Source: Candidatus Nitrososphaera gargensis Ga9.2 (GTDB lineage: Archaea; Thermoproteota; Nitrososphaeria; Nitrososphaerales; Nitrososphaeraceae). Taken from it: 64,000 nucleotides of DNA. The position numbers and the translations under genes are program-made. Location: the NCBI RefSeq assembly GCF_000303155.1, contig NC_018719.1, forward strand, positions 2,294,001 to 2,358,000, given 5' to 3'. This document shows positions 8,480 through 18,706 of this stretch, in pieces. Each line of letters begins with the position of its first letter. The first letter of the stretch is position 1. Below the pieces are notes generated by a model, which worked only from the letters and a program-made list of their open reading frames with translations, was not told the DNA's origin and did not search any database.

Positions 8480-8592
8480 TGTGATGTAATATCAATCTCA
8501 TATCACAAATAATTCTTCTGAAGCGCATGGCGAATTAACCGGAAAAACAATGCTAAACGTTTATTTCTCTAGCAATAGACTCTACGTTAAAT

Positions 8593-10935
8593 TTGTCGGC
8601 CTCTGCAGGCTCTGAGCCTCAGCGCCCACCGGCTGAACATCAACATCAGCATCAACTTGTGCGCACCCTGAGCCTCATGGATATCATAATGGTAGGCATC
8701 GCCGGGATGATAGGCGGAGCCATATTCGTGCTTACCGGCCCAGCCATAGGTCTAGCAGGGGACGCCGTGATTATTGCCTTCATACTCAACGCCATAATAA
8801 CGCTCTTTACCGCAATGGCGTACGCCGAACTTGGCTCGGCCATGCCCGAGGCGGGCGGAGGGTACCTGTGGATAAGGGAGGGGCTTCCGCGTCCAAACGC
8901 CTTTATCAGCGGATGGATGGCATGGTTTGCCCACATCATAGCAGGGAGCCTATATGCGGTCGGCTTTGGGGCATTTATGTACTACCTGCTCGGTCCTGAG
9001 GTGGCCGGTGTACTTTCTGAAGAGCCTCTTCTTGGAATCATCCCGTTTGACAAGGTGATAGCCGTCGTTTCCATTGCAGCATTTACATACATCAACATCA
9101 AGGGCACTTCGGAGACAGGCAAGGCCGGCACCATAGTTACGCTTATTCAGCTTGGCACCATTTTCGCCTTGATAGGTGCCGGATTTTGGACGATGTACAA
9201 CAACCCGGACTGGACAACCAATTTTGCAGACTTTATGCCAACTGGCGTGGCCGGCCTTGTCGCTGCCATGGGCCTTACCTTCATCGCATTTGAAGGATAC
9301 GAGATCATAGTCCAGACAGGAGAAGAAGTCAAGAACCCAAAGAAGAACATACCCAGGGCGATATTCATCTCGCTTGCAATCGTGGTTACCTTGTACTGCC
9401 TTGTGGCTTTTGTCTCGATAGGATCCATATTCCCCGAAGGCATCGCGTCGTGGCAGTTCATAGGCGAAAACGGCGAGCTTGGCATCATGAGGGCGGCCGA
9501 GATGTTCCTGCCCTATGGAGTCTTTATAGTGCTTGGCGGCGGCATGGTATCAACCCTGGCCGCGCTGAACGCCACCACGTTTTCCTCAGCTAGGGTGGCC
9601 TTTGCAATGGGCAGGCACTACAACCTGCCGCATAAACTAAGTTCGATTCATCCTGTAAACAGGACGCCGCACGTCGCAATAATAATTTCAGGAGTAATCA
9701 TGGCGTTTGTGGCATACGCGCTTCCGCTTGCCGACATTGCAGTTGCTGCAGGCGTCATCTTTCTCCTCTTGTTTACGCAGGTCAACATTGCAGTGATAAC
9801 CATACGTAGGATATACGGCGACAAGCTGTCGTACGGTTTCAAGACGCCGCTATTCCCGGCGATTCCAATCATTGGAATCTTCCTGAAGCTCGGTCTTGCG
9901 CTGTACCTGCTCGTCACCCAGCCGCTCAGCTGGGGCATAACTGTACTCTGGATCTTGGTAGGCTTTGCGCTCTATCGCATGTATACCTTCAAGAGGGAGA
10001 TACAGCACTACGCTCCGCTGGTGACTTCCGAGGGAGACTTGAAGAGGCAGGACTATAGAATTCTGATCCCTTACACGCCAGAAAACCCTGACAGGCTCAT
10101 CAAGTATGCCATAAGGATAGCCAAGGAGACTGCCGGCGAGGTGAACATCCTGCGTGTGATAACGGTGCCGCACCAGACTCCGCTTTCTGCCGGCGTGGCC
10201 TTTGCCGACGCCGCCAAGAGGTCGTTTGAGCCGCTGGAAAAGATGCTTGATAAGGAGAACATACCAAACCACTATCTAGTCAGGGTCTCCCACGATGCAA
10301 CCGAGGCGATTCTGGCTACAATAGAGGAGCAAAAGATAGACGTGCTTGTCACCGATTTTGAAACGCTCCGGCGCGACAGGAAGCTGCTGACCCTGATGAC
10401 CTGCAAGGTGCTGGCGATAAGGGCAGAGAACGACGCGCTGGAGCTCGAGCCGGAGCATGTGCGCATAGACGCAGATCTAAAGTCACAGGCAATCCCTGCA
10501 GGAGAAAAGAAGAACATGGTAGTGGTCTACGACGGCGGGGAGCATTCAGACGTGGTGCTCAAGGCCACGAGCTGGCTTGAGCACTCGGGGCGCTTCAAAG
10601 TGGGCCTGCTTTCAATCAACAGGGGCGGCGGGGGCGAAAGGAGCAGCGTTACGATGCAGCAGGACTATCTTAGCCAGCTTGGAGTCGAGCTCAAAGAAGT
10701 GCAGCTGACAGAGAGCAGCTCAAAGTCGGCCGATATCATGCTGTCGGCAGCAAGCTCGTTCCAGCCCGACCTTGTGGTGATGGGAGCAACAGTGGGCGGC
10801 TTTTCCGTCTTTAACAATCCTGACTTTCTCGCGCTCTTGGATCAGTTCAACTGCCCCGTGATAATCGCAAGAGGCTTTACGATCCCCGGCGTGCACAGGG
10901 CCAAGTCTCTGCTAATGAGAGCGCTCCGGAAGTAG
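8593..10935 (+). CDS. APC-superfamily amino-acid transporter with C-terminal universal-stress-protein domains
   Basis: 780-residue membrane transporter. Residues about 25-465 hold some 12 membrane segments with APC hallmarks: MIGGAIFVLTGPAIGLAG in helix 1 and the helix 6 region FIAFEGYEIIVQTGEEVKNP. Residues about 475-610 and 635-770 are two cytoplasmic UspA-like domains, which often sense nucleotides or stress and regulate the transporter. Translation begins at TTG 8593 after an AT-rich promoter (a TTTATTT element near 8561). A single-gene unit; the substrate is unknown. The 3' end directly abuts a transposon remnant at 10936. Confidence 0.85.
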   Translation: MSASAGSEPQRPPAEHQHQHQLVRTLSLMDIIMVGIAGMIGGAIFVLTGPAIGLAGDAVIIAFILNAIITLFTAMAYAELGSAMPEAGGGYLWIREGLPRPNAFISGWMAWFAHIIAGSLYAVGFGAFMYYLLGPEVAGVLSEEPLLGIIPFDKVIAVVSIAAFTYINIKGTSETGKAGTIVTLIQLGTIFALIGAGFWTMYNNPDWTTNFADFMPTGVAGLVAAMGLTFIAFEGYEIIVQTGEEVKNPKKNIPRAIFISLAIVVTLYCLVAFVSIGSIFPEGIASWQFIGENGELGIMRAAEMFLPYGVFIVLGGGMVSTLAALNATTFSSARVAFAMGRHYNLPHKLSSIHPVNRTPHVAIIISGVIMAFVAYALPLADIAVAAGVIFLLLFTQVNIAVITIRRIYGDKLSYGFKTPLFPAIPIIGIFLKLGLALYLLVTQPLSWGITVLWILVGFALYRMYTFKREIQHYAPLVTSEGDLKRQDYRILIPYTPENPDRLIKYAIRIAKETAGEVNILRVITVPHQTPLSAGVAFADAAKRSFEPLEKMLDKENIPNHYLVRVSHDATEAILATIEEQKIDVLVTDFETLRRDRKLLTLMTCKVLAIRAENDALELEPEHVRIDADLKSQAIPAGEKKNMVVVYDGGEHSDVVLKATSWLEHSGRFKVGLLSINRGGGGERSSVTMQQDYLSQLGVELKEVQLTESSSKSADIMLSAASSFQPDLVVMGATVGGFSVFNNPDFLALLDQFNCPVIIARGFTIPGVHRAKSLLMRALRK

Positions 10936-11179
10936 GTGAACTACCCACGTTTGAAAACATGGGCTTCTTGCTTCCTCGACTGAAACTTGCTTATCTACTG
11001 TTTGACAAGTAGAGGCTTTGTCTCAGCATAGGTCTAGTCTAGATCCAATTTGAGAATGTTCAATGCTGCATTGTGATCTCTGTCCAAGACCAACTTGCAG
11101 TTTGGACATTCATGCATACGTTCGGATAGGTCTTTTTTGACAATATTTCTGCAGCCAGAGCATTTCTACGATGTCCCAT
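10936..11179 (-). mobile_element. tnpB: 3' end of an IS200/IS605-type tnpB with right-end hairpin (omega-RNA region)
   Basis: On the minus strand, 11179-11034 encodes the last part of TnpB: GTS, an in-frame stop, KCSGCRN (zinc-finger half), ECPNCKLVLDRDHNAALNIL (second zinc half and the RuvC-III Asp), and a stop at 11034. The downstream 100 bases end in a hairpin at 10944-10963 (CCCATGT/ACGTGGG with a G-U pair on the minus strand) and GTAGTTCAC, the typical right end where TnpB guide RNA terminates. The catalytic N-terminal part is absent. It is a different fragment from the one at 5203-5686 and does not join it in simple order. Confidence 0.78.
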
Positions 11180-11220
11180 AATTCTTATTTATCTTTAAGT
11201 ATGGTATATTCATCGGAAGG

Positions 11221-11742
11221 ATGATCAAGTCTGTCACGCTTACTGTGGAAAGGGAGTATCGCGTAGACACTGGGAAAAGCAGGATCAGAATAGATTATGA
11301 CTCTATGAATTCAATTAGCGCAGCCACTGGAGATCTGGTTAAGATTATTGCCACTAGACGCAAGAACTTCATTGCAAGATGCTTGCCTCTATATATCAAG
11401 GATCACAACAGGCAGATTGTCAGGATGGATTCAATCATCAGAGCTAAGCTCGGTGCGGTTATCGGAGATACAGTCAGTGTAAGTAAGGCGGATGTTGAAG
11501 ATAACAGGTACAAAAAGCTAATTCTCGTTCCTCTTCATGGCGCGCCTGCAAATCTCGATGGCAGATATATTGCAAACATACTGGCAAATACCAAAGTACA
11601 TCGAAACGACTTGGTATCTATTCCTCTATTGGGTAGGAAAAAAACTGCCGTATACCGTGTGAAGTCGATACTTCCCGCAAGTTTGTCCGTCATGTTCATT
11701 GATTCTGACCCGATGACAAACATCGAAATATCACAAGCCTGA
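11221..11742 (+). CDS. Standalone Cdc48/VAT N-terminal-domain protein (double-psi barrel), no AAA domain
   Basis: 173 residues resembling the substrate-recruiting N-domain of Cdc48/p97/VAT. VTLTVEREYRVDTGKSRIRI and MDSIIRAKLGAVIGDTVSV match the double-psi barrel: a single-start RIDYDSM segment, then SIIRxxLGxxxGDxVxV. No Walker A/B follows, so it cannot hydrolyse ATP. Residues 105-165 (ANLDGRYIANIL, DLVSIPLL) resemble the second half of the N-domain. It may act as an adaptor or a competitor of Cdc48; this is inference. Single gene between transposon and pseudogene remnants. Confidence 0.7.
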   Translation: MIKSVTLTVEREYRVDTGKSRIRIDYDSMNSISAATGDLVKIIATRRKNFIARCLPLYIKDHNRQIVRMDSIIRAKLGAVIGDTVSVSKADVEDNRYKKLILVPLHGAPANLDGRYIANILANTKVHRNDLVSIPLLGRKKTAVYRVKSILPASLSVMFIDSDPMTNIEISQA

Positions 11743-11799
11743 AGCGGTTGGAGTTAATTCTGCTCAGGCTAGGATTGGTCCTTAGTTTGTAGAGTAGGT

Positions 11800-14700
11800 C
11801 TATTTGTATCCCTTTGTCATATCCAAGATTATTGTCACTGATATAGGTGGGTTAGGCAGACAGTGATAATTTGCCTTCACCGTTATCAAAATCGGTTCAT
11901 GACCGCCTCCATGCTTATACATTGGAACGTTATTTGGTGTCCAAACGAATGTCTTGTAGGTACTGAAACCCCCACCGACGAATTTGTGTTTCGTCCAGCT
12001 CGGATCATCATTATTATTTTGTGAATTACTATACGTTGGAGAGTAAAGCTTCCAGTCAATGGATTCGATGAAATAATTCTTTCCCTTAGTACTATTGAAG
12101 CCGAAAGGTACCTTGAAGGTGACATAAGTCGTCGCGCACTCGAACCTGTTGGTTTGGGTTTGTTGGTTGTTGAAGTAACACCAGTGCCTGTTCACTATTT
12201 TGTTTGTACTTGAACTGCCGCCAGGGGTTCTTGCTACAAAAGCCTTTTTAAACCATATCTTGCCCCCTTGACAGCTCTCACCACTTCCAGTCCTAACCTC
12301 CCAAGTGCAAGTCTTGCGATAAGCTTGAGAGGTTCCACCATACTTTAGATCATAGGGAGCAGAAGAGCCCTCCTTCCATAATGCTCCTGTTGACAAGAGA
12401 CCAGCGGTTTGAACAGTAAGTTCATCAGGAGAAGAGAATACTTGGCCATAAGGTGTCGTTGGCGCCTGCCAGCCTGTGGCATTCTTAATGGTCTCGTATA
12501 TCACATTGTCCATACTGCAATAGATGTGTATGTTCTCATCAGAAGTTATGGTGATGGATGGCAGACTGTGACTGCCAGAGCCCACAGCTGTCTCCGTTCC
12601 GTTGAAGGTTCCGTCAGATTTGAGAATCTTTCCACATGCATAGTACCAGAATTACCGCCTGAAAGATAAGCCACATATGCAGTTCGTGTGCTATTCATCG
12701 TAGCAGCCGAGATTTGCTTTACAGTATTAACGCCCATGTCAGTTCCGCTTGCACTCTGAGCCGAACCCCAATTAGTTCCATCAAAGACTCTGTACTTTAG
12801 GTCTGAACTCTCGTAGAGCGCATACACAAATAGCATTTTACTTCCATTAAGTCCAGTAATCGACATGACAGGTCTTTCAGTACTTACATTATCTATCTGC
12901 GCCAGCGAAACTGCCCAGTTGAGCCCTCCGTCAACAGATCTCATGATCTGATATGAATAGGTGGATGAACCTCCTGATCCATAGCTAAATGCTGCATAGA
13001 TTTTGCCATCAATATCAGTTGCAGCCGCAACTGCAGCGCATGCGCCGCCACTGCCACACGCTGCAGAGTTTGCGAATGTATAACCTAGCAGTATGGGGCT
13101 ACTCCAAGTAATTGTTTCATTAGCTATTTGTCCTCTCAACACGTAGAAATTCATGTTCGAACCGGCAGGGGTCCAGTATAGTAGTACTGCATACTCGTTA
13201 TCCTGATATGTTGTAGCTATTACAGTCCATCTAAAGGTGTCTGAAGCAAGTACGCCTGAACCTGTTGAGACAGCTGTTCCGCTCCAAGTCTTGTCATCGT
13301 CAATCGAATTCCTGTACAAGATGTTGGAACCATCATAATAGAAAGCAAATTTGACCATATCTCCACTTTCGATGATCCGTTTTTCTCTTTGGTAATAATC
13401 AGTTTTTGTAGGAGAATTCTGATTGCTAGTTGTAGTTAGAGTTCCGTATTGAAGTATGGCAAACTTTAGTATGTATGGCACAGAGCTGCCTTCGGTCCAA
13501 AGAGCATAATTCATCTGGTCGATCGAATTCAGTGCCGTAAGTTGGTCAGGTGAGGTGAACGCTGTTCCAAAAGGATTGAATGGTTGTTCCCAGTTCGATC
13601 CGCTTCTCTTTCGAGTATCATAAACTTGCCGTCAGCTAAAGAATAGATATCTAGGTCTCCGTCAGTGAACCCGTTATCTCTAAACATGATGTTAGGAAGC
13701 CTGTTCCGTAATGTACTATCAGCAGTTTCTATAAGCTCAAAATGACCTGTAGCATTGAATCTTGCAACCTTTAATATTCCACCATTAGTACTAGTCACAT
13801 TAGTATACGCTAAGTACGCTGAAAGTGAGCTATCAGTTGCAGCAGATAGGTGCTTAAACGTTGCGCCAGTCAGATCCGTACCAGACAAGGTCTGCTCAGA
13901 ACCCCACGCGGAACCGCCGTATACCCTGTAAAAAATATTTGAGCTGCTTGATGTTGTATAAGCAAACAGCATTTTGCTCGAATTAAGCATGGTTAGTGCC
14001 ATTGCAAATCTATTGGAGCTGATATTATTTACCTGAGGCAGCGAAACAGACCAAGTCAGACCGCCATCGGCTGATCTCATAATTTGGTAAGAGTAAGTTG
14101 TTGAACCTCCTGACAGATACCCAAATGCGGCATATATGTATCCATTCGTATCTGTGGCAACTGCAACGGCAGCACAAGCACCACCGCTGCCACACGTTCC
14201 AGAATTGGAGGAGGTATAGCCCAATAGAATAGGGCTGCTCCAGCTTATATCCGCCCCGTTTGCTGCACCCCTTAGCGCATAGAAGTTCATGTTGCTCCCT
14301 GCAGGCGTCCAGTACAACAAAGAGGCGTAAGTTGTATTAGAGTAAACTGTAGTTATGATTGACCATCTGTACCTATCTGATGCGAGTGCTCCTGATCCTG
14401 TTGATATTGGAGTACTCCAAGTTTTTCCTCCATCATTTGGAGTTCTATACACTATGTTAGACCCATCGTAGTAGAATACGTTCAGCCTACCGCCAATTGT
14501 TACTATCCTCGTTTCTCCTTCGAACGTAGAATTACCAAATGGTGACATACTATTAGTCGCACTACTAACTACTGTTGGATCGATGACAAACAGTTTTCCA
14601 ACAGGTATACTGATAGAAGATTTTGCAGAGTCAACATACACATTGTGACCTGAGGCAATTGCATCCTTCCAATCAAGCTCCAGTCCATCCTCCACTACGT

Positions 14701-15647
14701 TCGTTCCTTCACGATTGAGATTATCGTCTTGGATATCATTAGCTGGTGCAGTACAATCCAACGCAGGGTCTAAAGTTAATGCATCAATATTATCAACAGA
14801 AGCTGGTTGTTCAACAAAAAATCTATCATGTTCTATTTTATCATACTTGCCACCATCAACTCCAAATGAAATTAGGCTACCATTGATGCTAGTTCCTGCA
14901 ATAGTGTACTTGTACTTATCAACATAGCCATTTTCACCTTCCACAACAGTCCAGTAAACGTCATACTGCAATTCTGGTCCAACCACCCTTTGGTCCACGT
15001 GAGTGCTGTTGTACCAAAGTGAGAAAACGTCTTGGGATTCAGGAATGCTTATGGTATAGCTATATCCCCTATTATCTTCAACTTTGGTAGTGCCATCTGT
15101 ATCCCAAGTTATTGTAACTGCAAGCTCTGCAGCGGTTTCTCCATTGAATTTTAAGAGAGGATAGGAGAAAGATCTTACTATCTTCCCATCAGTATGTACA
15201 AGAGGCTCGCCGGATATTGTTACTAGTGCAGTTGCAGCTCCGGGTGATGTATCTGTGGCAGTAATGGTAGCATTTGACGCAACAGCATCTGCAGAGGTAG
15301 TATTTTGTGACGGCAATTGTTGTTGATTTTCAGGAGAGGCAGACTGGCATTCTCAATCGGTGACTCATCTGGAGGTGCAGTAGTGCTGTTTGATATAGCT
15401 TCGGGATTTTCAGTAGGTGTTTGTGAGTCACCACCAGATGAAGCCCCGAAGATGACGTACTATTGGTGTTACCATCATCTTGGTTTTGCTCGTTAGAACT
15501 AGACGAGGTATCTTGTGATTGCGAATTCTGATCAGATGCATTCATACTAATTAAGCTTGAAGGTAGAGAGAATGCTAACAAAGCCATGCATACAAATGCA
15601 AGAATTAACTTCCGATTTATTACACTCGACCTTTCTTCTTTTGCCAT
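11800..15647 (-). pseudogene. Large secreted BNR/sialidase-like beta-propeller protein split over several frames
   Basis: Reading from 15647: a signal peptide (basic start, then KLILAFVCMALLAFSL) and a Ser/Asn/Gln linker; a frame change near 15440; another near 15330; a long frame to 13529; another change near 13560; a frame to about 12600; another change; then a last frame ending at 11800. The sequence continues sensibly across each break. It contains two similar tandem copies of a roughly 230-residue propeller unit (about 13560-14560 and 12600-13520) with BNR-type repeats such as NDGGKTWS and the shared LYWTPAGSNMNF. At least four frameshifts would have to be corrected, so it is probably an inactivated surface or secreted protein of about 1,270 residues. 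Confidence 0.75.
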
Positions 15648-15740
15648 TAGAAGGCTAGCTAGCTACTTTTGCTAATAAGGCTGAGCGTATGGTAGGTATC
15701 ATGCAATATGCAAGAAATCACTAGAAAATTTGTACATTGC

Positions 15741-16070
15741 TCAGACATAGTCTTGCCATTTGATGCGCTTGTATATTGCTAGGCCGGCTTCTGTCAGGCT
15801 AAATTCATCAAAATTATTCGTGGCGACCCAACCAATCTCTATTAGCCATGTAACGTATCTTGTGCAGGTAGAAGAATTTACTGCTGTTTTCATGGCAAGG
15901 CGGGTCTTTTTGATTGGACCATGGAGGTAAATCATGTGTAATAACCTTTTTGCGACATCCCAATCGATGTTGCCGTGGTACAACTTCATACTCTGTGCAT
16001 CAGGAGGGGGTCTGTCTGTGTCTGCATGGGCAGACCTAGCATTAGCAGAATCCTTGTCAATAATTTCCAT
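15741..16070 (-). CDS. Winged-helix protein, likely transcriptional regulator
   Basis: 109 residues. The N-terminal 30 residues are polar and probably disordered. Residues 38-105 form a winged helix: AKRLLHMIYLHGPIKKTRLA, a recognition helix in SSTCTRYVTWLIEIGWV and a wing ending FSLTEAGLAIYKRI. This is a common thaumarchaeal ArsR/MarR-like fold. It lies upstream of, and transcribed toward, the broken propeller gene and may once have controlled it. Target unknown. Confidence 0.65.
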   Translation of the reverse strand: MEIIDKDSANARSAHADTDRPPPDAQSMKLYHGNIDWDVAKRLLHMIYLHGPIKKTRLAMKTAVNSSTCTRYVTWLIEIGWVATNNFDEFSLTEAGLAIYKRIKWQDYV

Positions 16071-16506
16071 ATGGTCGCTGTGTCAACCTCATCGACTGTA
16101 TTTTCCTTAGATGGATATTCGTATATAAAATAGCTTATGTAAGGCACTGCAGCTATTTTCTGATTTAATCAGTAATAGCTTTCTTCTATGGCATAAGCTG
16201 ATCTGGTTTCCTTGAGTCTCTTTTCTAATTCAAATTCTACCATTGCGGAAACGGCGTCCTTTCAGGGCACAGTTAAGTTATCAGGTCTTATCTATTGTTC
16301 ATAATCCAGCATATCTGCAAATTGAACAAAACCGATAAACACCGTTCGACAATGAAGGATATAACTTGAGCTATAATACAATTGATGTTCCCATGCATAT
16401 ACTAGCCAAACCAAATACGAAAGAATCTAAGTCTAAAAATTGAAGAGCAAAATTATGTTTCTCCCCTATTGTCAAAAGGTGCGTATTATCCATACTCTTT
16501 ATCTCG
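16071..16506. other. Intergenic region, no convincing gene
   Basis: AT-rich spacer between two minus-strand genes. On the minus strand, about 16169-16243 encodes a short helical tail-like peptide (MVEFELEKRLKETRSAY...) ending in a stop, without a promoter-like start. It may be a leftover of a degraded gene. No RNA gene or repeat is evident. Confidence 0.4.
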
Positions 16507-17325
16507 CTAAAAGTCTGTTATCTTGACAGCCTTTCTGTGCTCGTGGCGCTCTGCCCTTGCCTTGACCTTCTTCTGGGCGTCTGTCATGTCTTCTCCCCTC
16601 ATCTCCAGCAGCTGCAGCAGGTTGGTCGGCGCGCTGGCGTGGTAGTGGTTGTTAAAGTAGGCATAGACCACAGGGACTCTTTCTTCCATGACCTGCAGTT
16701 TGGTAAGCCATGGGCGCAACTCCTCTTCCGAGTAGGTATAGTCGTACCATATCGACTTGCCCCGACCGTGCCACCGAACGTATGAATGCGTTGTGGCTGT
16801 AACAACTGGCCTTGATAGAAATTCGATCGGCGAGTCTGTCACTGTGTTTGCGACATTGTATTTTTCCAAGAGTTCCCATGTCTCTTTCCTGTTCCACGAC
16901 TCATGCCGGAACTCGACTGTAAAATGAATATCCCTTGGAAGGAGGCTCAGAAACGACTCAAGACTGCCACGTTCCTTGAACGTAAAGTCAGGCGGAAGCT
17001 GTACCAGCAGGCAGCCCAGCTTGCCCACTCTTGCCATCGGTTCCACCAGTTCCACAAAGTCAAGAAACTCTTTTTCTGCTCCTGCCAGCCGCTTGTCATG
17101 AGTTACCGACTTGGGGATCTTGAGTGAGAACTTGAAATCCGGGCCCGTCGCTTTTATCCACCCGGCAACCATCGACTTTGAAGGAGCCCTGTAAAACGAC
17201 GAGTCGACCTCCACGGAATTGAAAATGCGGGAGTAAAAGGGTAGTTTGGCAACCCTGTTGTTTGGGTAGAATGCGCCAACCCACTCTTGGTAGCTCCAGC
17301 CGCATGTGCCTGACAGTATCGTCAA
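16507..17325 (-). CDS. DUF72 (YecE-like) TIM-barrel protein
   Basis: 272 residues of the DUF72 family, a TIM-barrel group of unknown biochemical role. Hallmarks: GTCGWSYQEWVGAFYP at the N-terminus, NSVEVDSSFYRAP, FKFSLKIPKSVTHDKRL, LVQLPPDF, FTVEFRHESW and the C-terminal YAYFNNHYHASAP. Length is normal and the frame intact. It stands alone on the minus strand with an AT-rich upstream region (17330-17460). Confidence 0.88.
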   Translation of the reverse strand: MTILSGTCGWSYQEWVGAFYPNNRVAKLPFYSRIFNSVEVDSSFYRAPSKSMVAGWIKATGPDFKFSLKIPKSVTHDKRLAGAEKEFLDFVELVEPMARVGKLGCLLVQLPPDFTFKERGSLESFLSLLPRDIHFTVEFRHESWNRKETWELLEKYNVANTVTDSPIEFLSRPVVTATTHSYVRWHGRGKSIWYDYTYSEEELRPWLTKLQVMEERVPVVYAYFNNHYHASAPTNLLQLLEMRGEDMTDAQKKVKARAERHEHRKAVKITDF

Positions 17326-17595
17326 TAATACACGATTAGATCAGCAGGATAATAACTAGATCAATCCAGATTCTTTCTTGCTGCGATCGATAAAGTTGCA
17401 CATATTCATAAGAATATTGGAATTTCTATGATATATTCACTATTATATGAATATTGCATAAGGTCATGGTTGTACAATTATGATTACTATAAAATGTGTT
17501 TTAACAATAGTATGACAACGGTACTGCCTACAAGCCTTGTCTAGAAGGAAGAACTGCATTTTATCAAGTCCTATAGCACACGGTGCCGTCAATTG

Positions 17596-17979
17596 ATGCA
17601 TATGTCGTCTTACTTTGAAGGGAGGCAGATCGGATACACTGACGAAAGGGAGGCATGGGCAATGCTGCTCGATGGCATCAGCGCATCGCCGGACCTGCTG
17701 TTGAGCCAAAAGGCCGAGCAACTCTGCATGATAGAGGGCATAAACTACAAGGGGCTTGAGCCCATACAAAGGCTGTTCCTCACTCACTACAGGTGCCCCA
17801 TATGCAAGCTCTTGCCGCTGTACCATCTGAACCTTGCACACCCAAAGAGAGTGCGCTGCAGCAAGTGCGGCAACTTGATACAGTTCACCAGCGCCGGCAA
17901 GTACGGCAGGCTGAGGAAAAAGATCGCCTTTATGCTGTGGATCTCGCTGGAGGGAAAAAGAAGGAATGGTGTATCGTAA
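17596..17979 (+). CDS. Small zinc-ribbon protein, function unknown
   Basis: About 127 residues. A four-cysteine zinc ribbon lies near 67-95 (YRCPICKLLPLY ... RVRCSKCGNLIQF). The N-terminal half is helical and acidic, and the basic C-terminus (YGRLRKKIAF) could bind nucleic acid. Start may be TTG 17593, ATG 17596 or ATG 17602. The next gene starts inside its 3' end, so they are probably translated together. No known family was recognised. Confidence 0.6.
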   Translation: MHMSSYFEGRQIGYTDEREAWAMLLDGISASPDLLLSQKAEQLCMIEGINYKGLEPIQRLFLTHYRCPICKLLPLYHLNLAHPKRVRCSKCGNLIQFTSAGKYGRLRKKIAFMLWISLEGKRRNGVS

Positions 17980-18199
17980 CAGCATAGATGCCTTCCAGCA
18001 GCTGTTGCTGTCGCCAGCCGTGAGCCAGATCTCTGCAAAGTCAGGGCACATGCAAAACGGGATATCTTACTGCGTCGTGCAGGTCTCGTTTGCTAATGGC
18101 GATGAGTATCGCATAGAGGCGTTCGATGAAGAGGCAGACGAGCTGTACAGAGTCGCGAGGGAACAGTCGTCCCTCCTCTGCCTTCACGCCAATGCGTAG
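17966..18199 (+). CDS. Small hypothetical protein overlapping the zinc-ribbon gene
   Basis: 77 residues starting with ATG inside the last codons of the preceding gene (14-base overlap). Central strands VVQVSFANGDEYRIEAFDEEADELY suggest a small alpha/beta fold. It ends 10 bases before the convergent gene at 18210. The overlapping start and protein-like composition support it; no family recognised. Confidence 0.5.
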   Translation: MVYRNSIDAFQQLLLSPAVSQISAKSGHMQNGISYCVVQVSFANGDEYRIEAFDEEADELYRVAREQSSLLCLHANA

Positions 18200-18209
18200 C
18201 TATATAGCT

Positions 18210-18575
18210 CTATTTTCTGATGGGCTTGCGAAGGAACAGCTTGGCCGTTTCTGGAAGCGCCAAGGCGTAATGGATGTGGACGCAGTCCTTGGAATCGCAA
18301 ACGTTGCAGTAAAGGGCTCGGTCCCTCAGGTATATCTCGGCAGTCTTGCTTTTCTTGGCGTCTCTGATGAACAAGATGTTGTGCTCGTAGCCTATCTTGG
18401 ACAGCGAAGGAGCATAAGATTGGAGGAATCTGTCCCTTTCAATGACCTCCATCAACACCATATTGATGTAGTCCTTTGTGTTCCAACGCTTCTTTTCAGC
18501 ATTGGCCTTCATGACATCATATGTTTCCTTAAAGATTTCAACCGTTACCACTTCTTTGCCGCCGCGTTTGACCAT
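18210..18575 (-). CDS. Ribbon-helix-helix-like protein with Cys/His motif
   Basis: 121 residues. Residues 8-48 (VVTVEIFKETYDVMKANAE, then a second helix NTKDYINMVLMEVIER) fit a ribbon-helix-helix DNA-binding domain. The C-terminal half has a CNVCDSKDCVHIHYALA segment, a compact Cys/His cluster that could bind zinc. The upstream 70 bases hold three palindromes around a TATA box, so autoregulation is likely. Probably a small transcription factor; no family named with confidence. Confidence 0.65.
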   Translation of the reverse strand: MVKRGGKEVVTVEIFKETYDVMKANAEKKRWNTKDYINMVLMEVIERDRFLQSYAPSLSKIGYEHNILFIRDAKKSKTAEIYLRDRALYCNVCDSKDCVHIHYALALPETAKLFLRKPIRK

Positions 18576-18585
18576 GTCGCGTAGT

Positions 18586-18646
18586 ACATGTTATGACATG
18601 GGAAATTTATATAGTATATGGCACGTGCCCACATGTTGGAACATGT
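18586..18646 (-). promoter_or_regulatory. Promoter with three palindromes upstream of the RHH-like gene
   Basis: Minus-strand TATA element (TATATAAATTT) at about 18607-18617. Flanking dyads: CATGT-4-ACATG (18587-18600), GGCACGTGCC (18620-18629) and ACATGTT-2-AACATGT (18631-18646). The two CATGT-type dyads share the same half-site and lie 30 bases apart on either side of the TATA box, as for a repressor bound at two sites. Confidence 0.6.
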
Positions 18647-18706
18647 TGCCCTCCCTCCCCCTAAAGTGCCAGCTCTGTTATAATTGGTCGTTCTGAGCTT
18701 CTGGCA

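Noticed and set aside
5203-11179. The two tnpB fragments as halves of one element split by an insertion
   Set aside because: On the minus strand the 5' part lies at lower coordinates than the 3' part, the wrong order for a simple insertion. They are better read as separate remnants.
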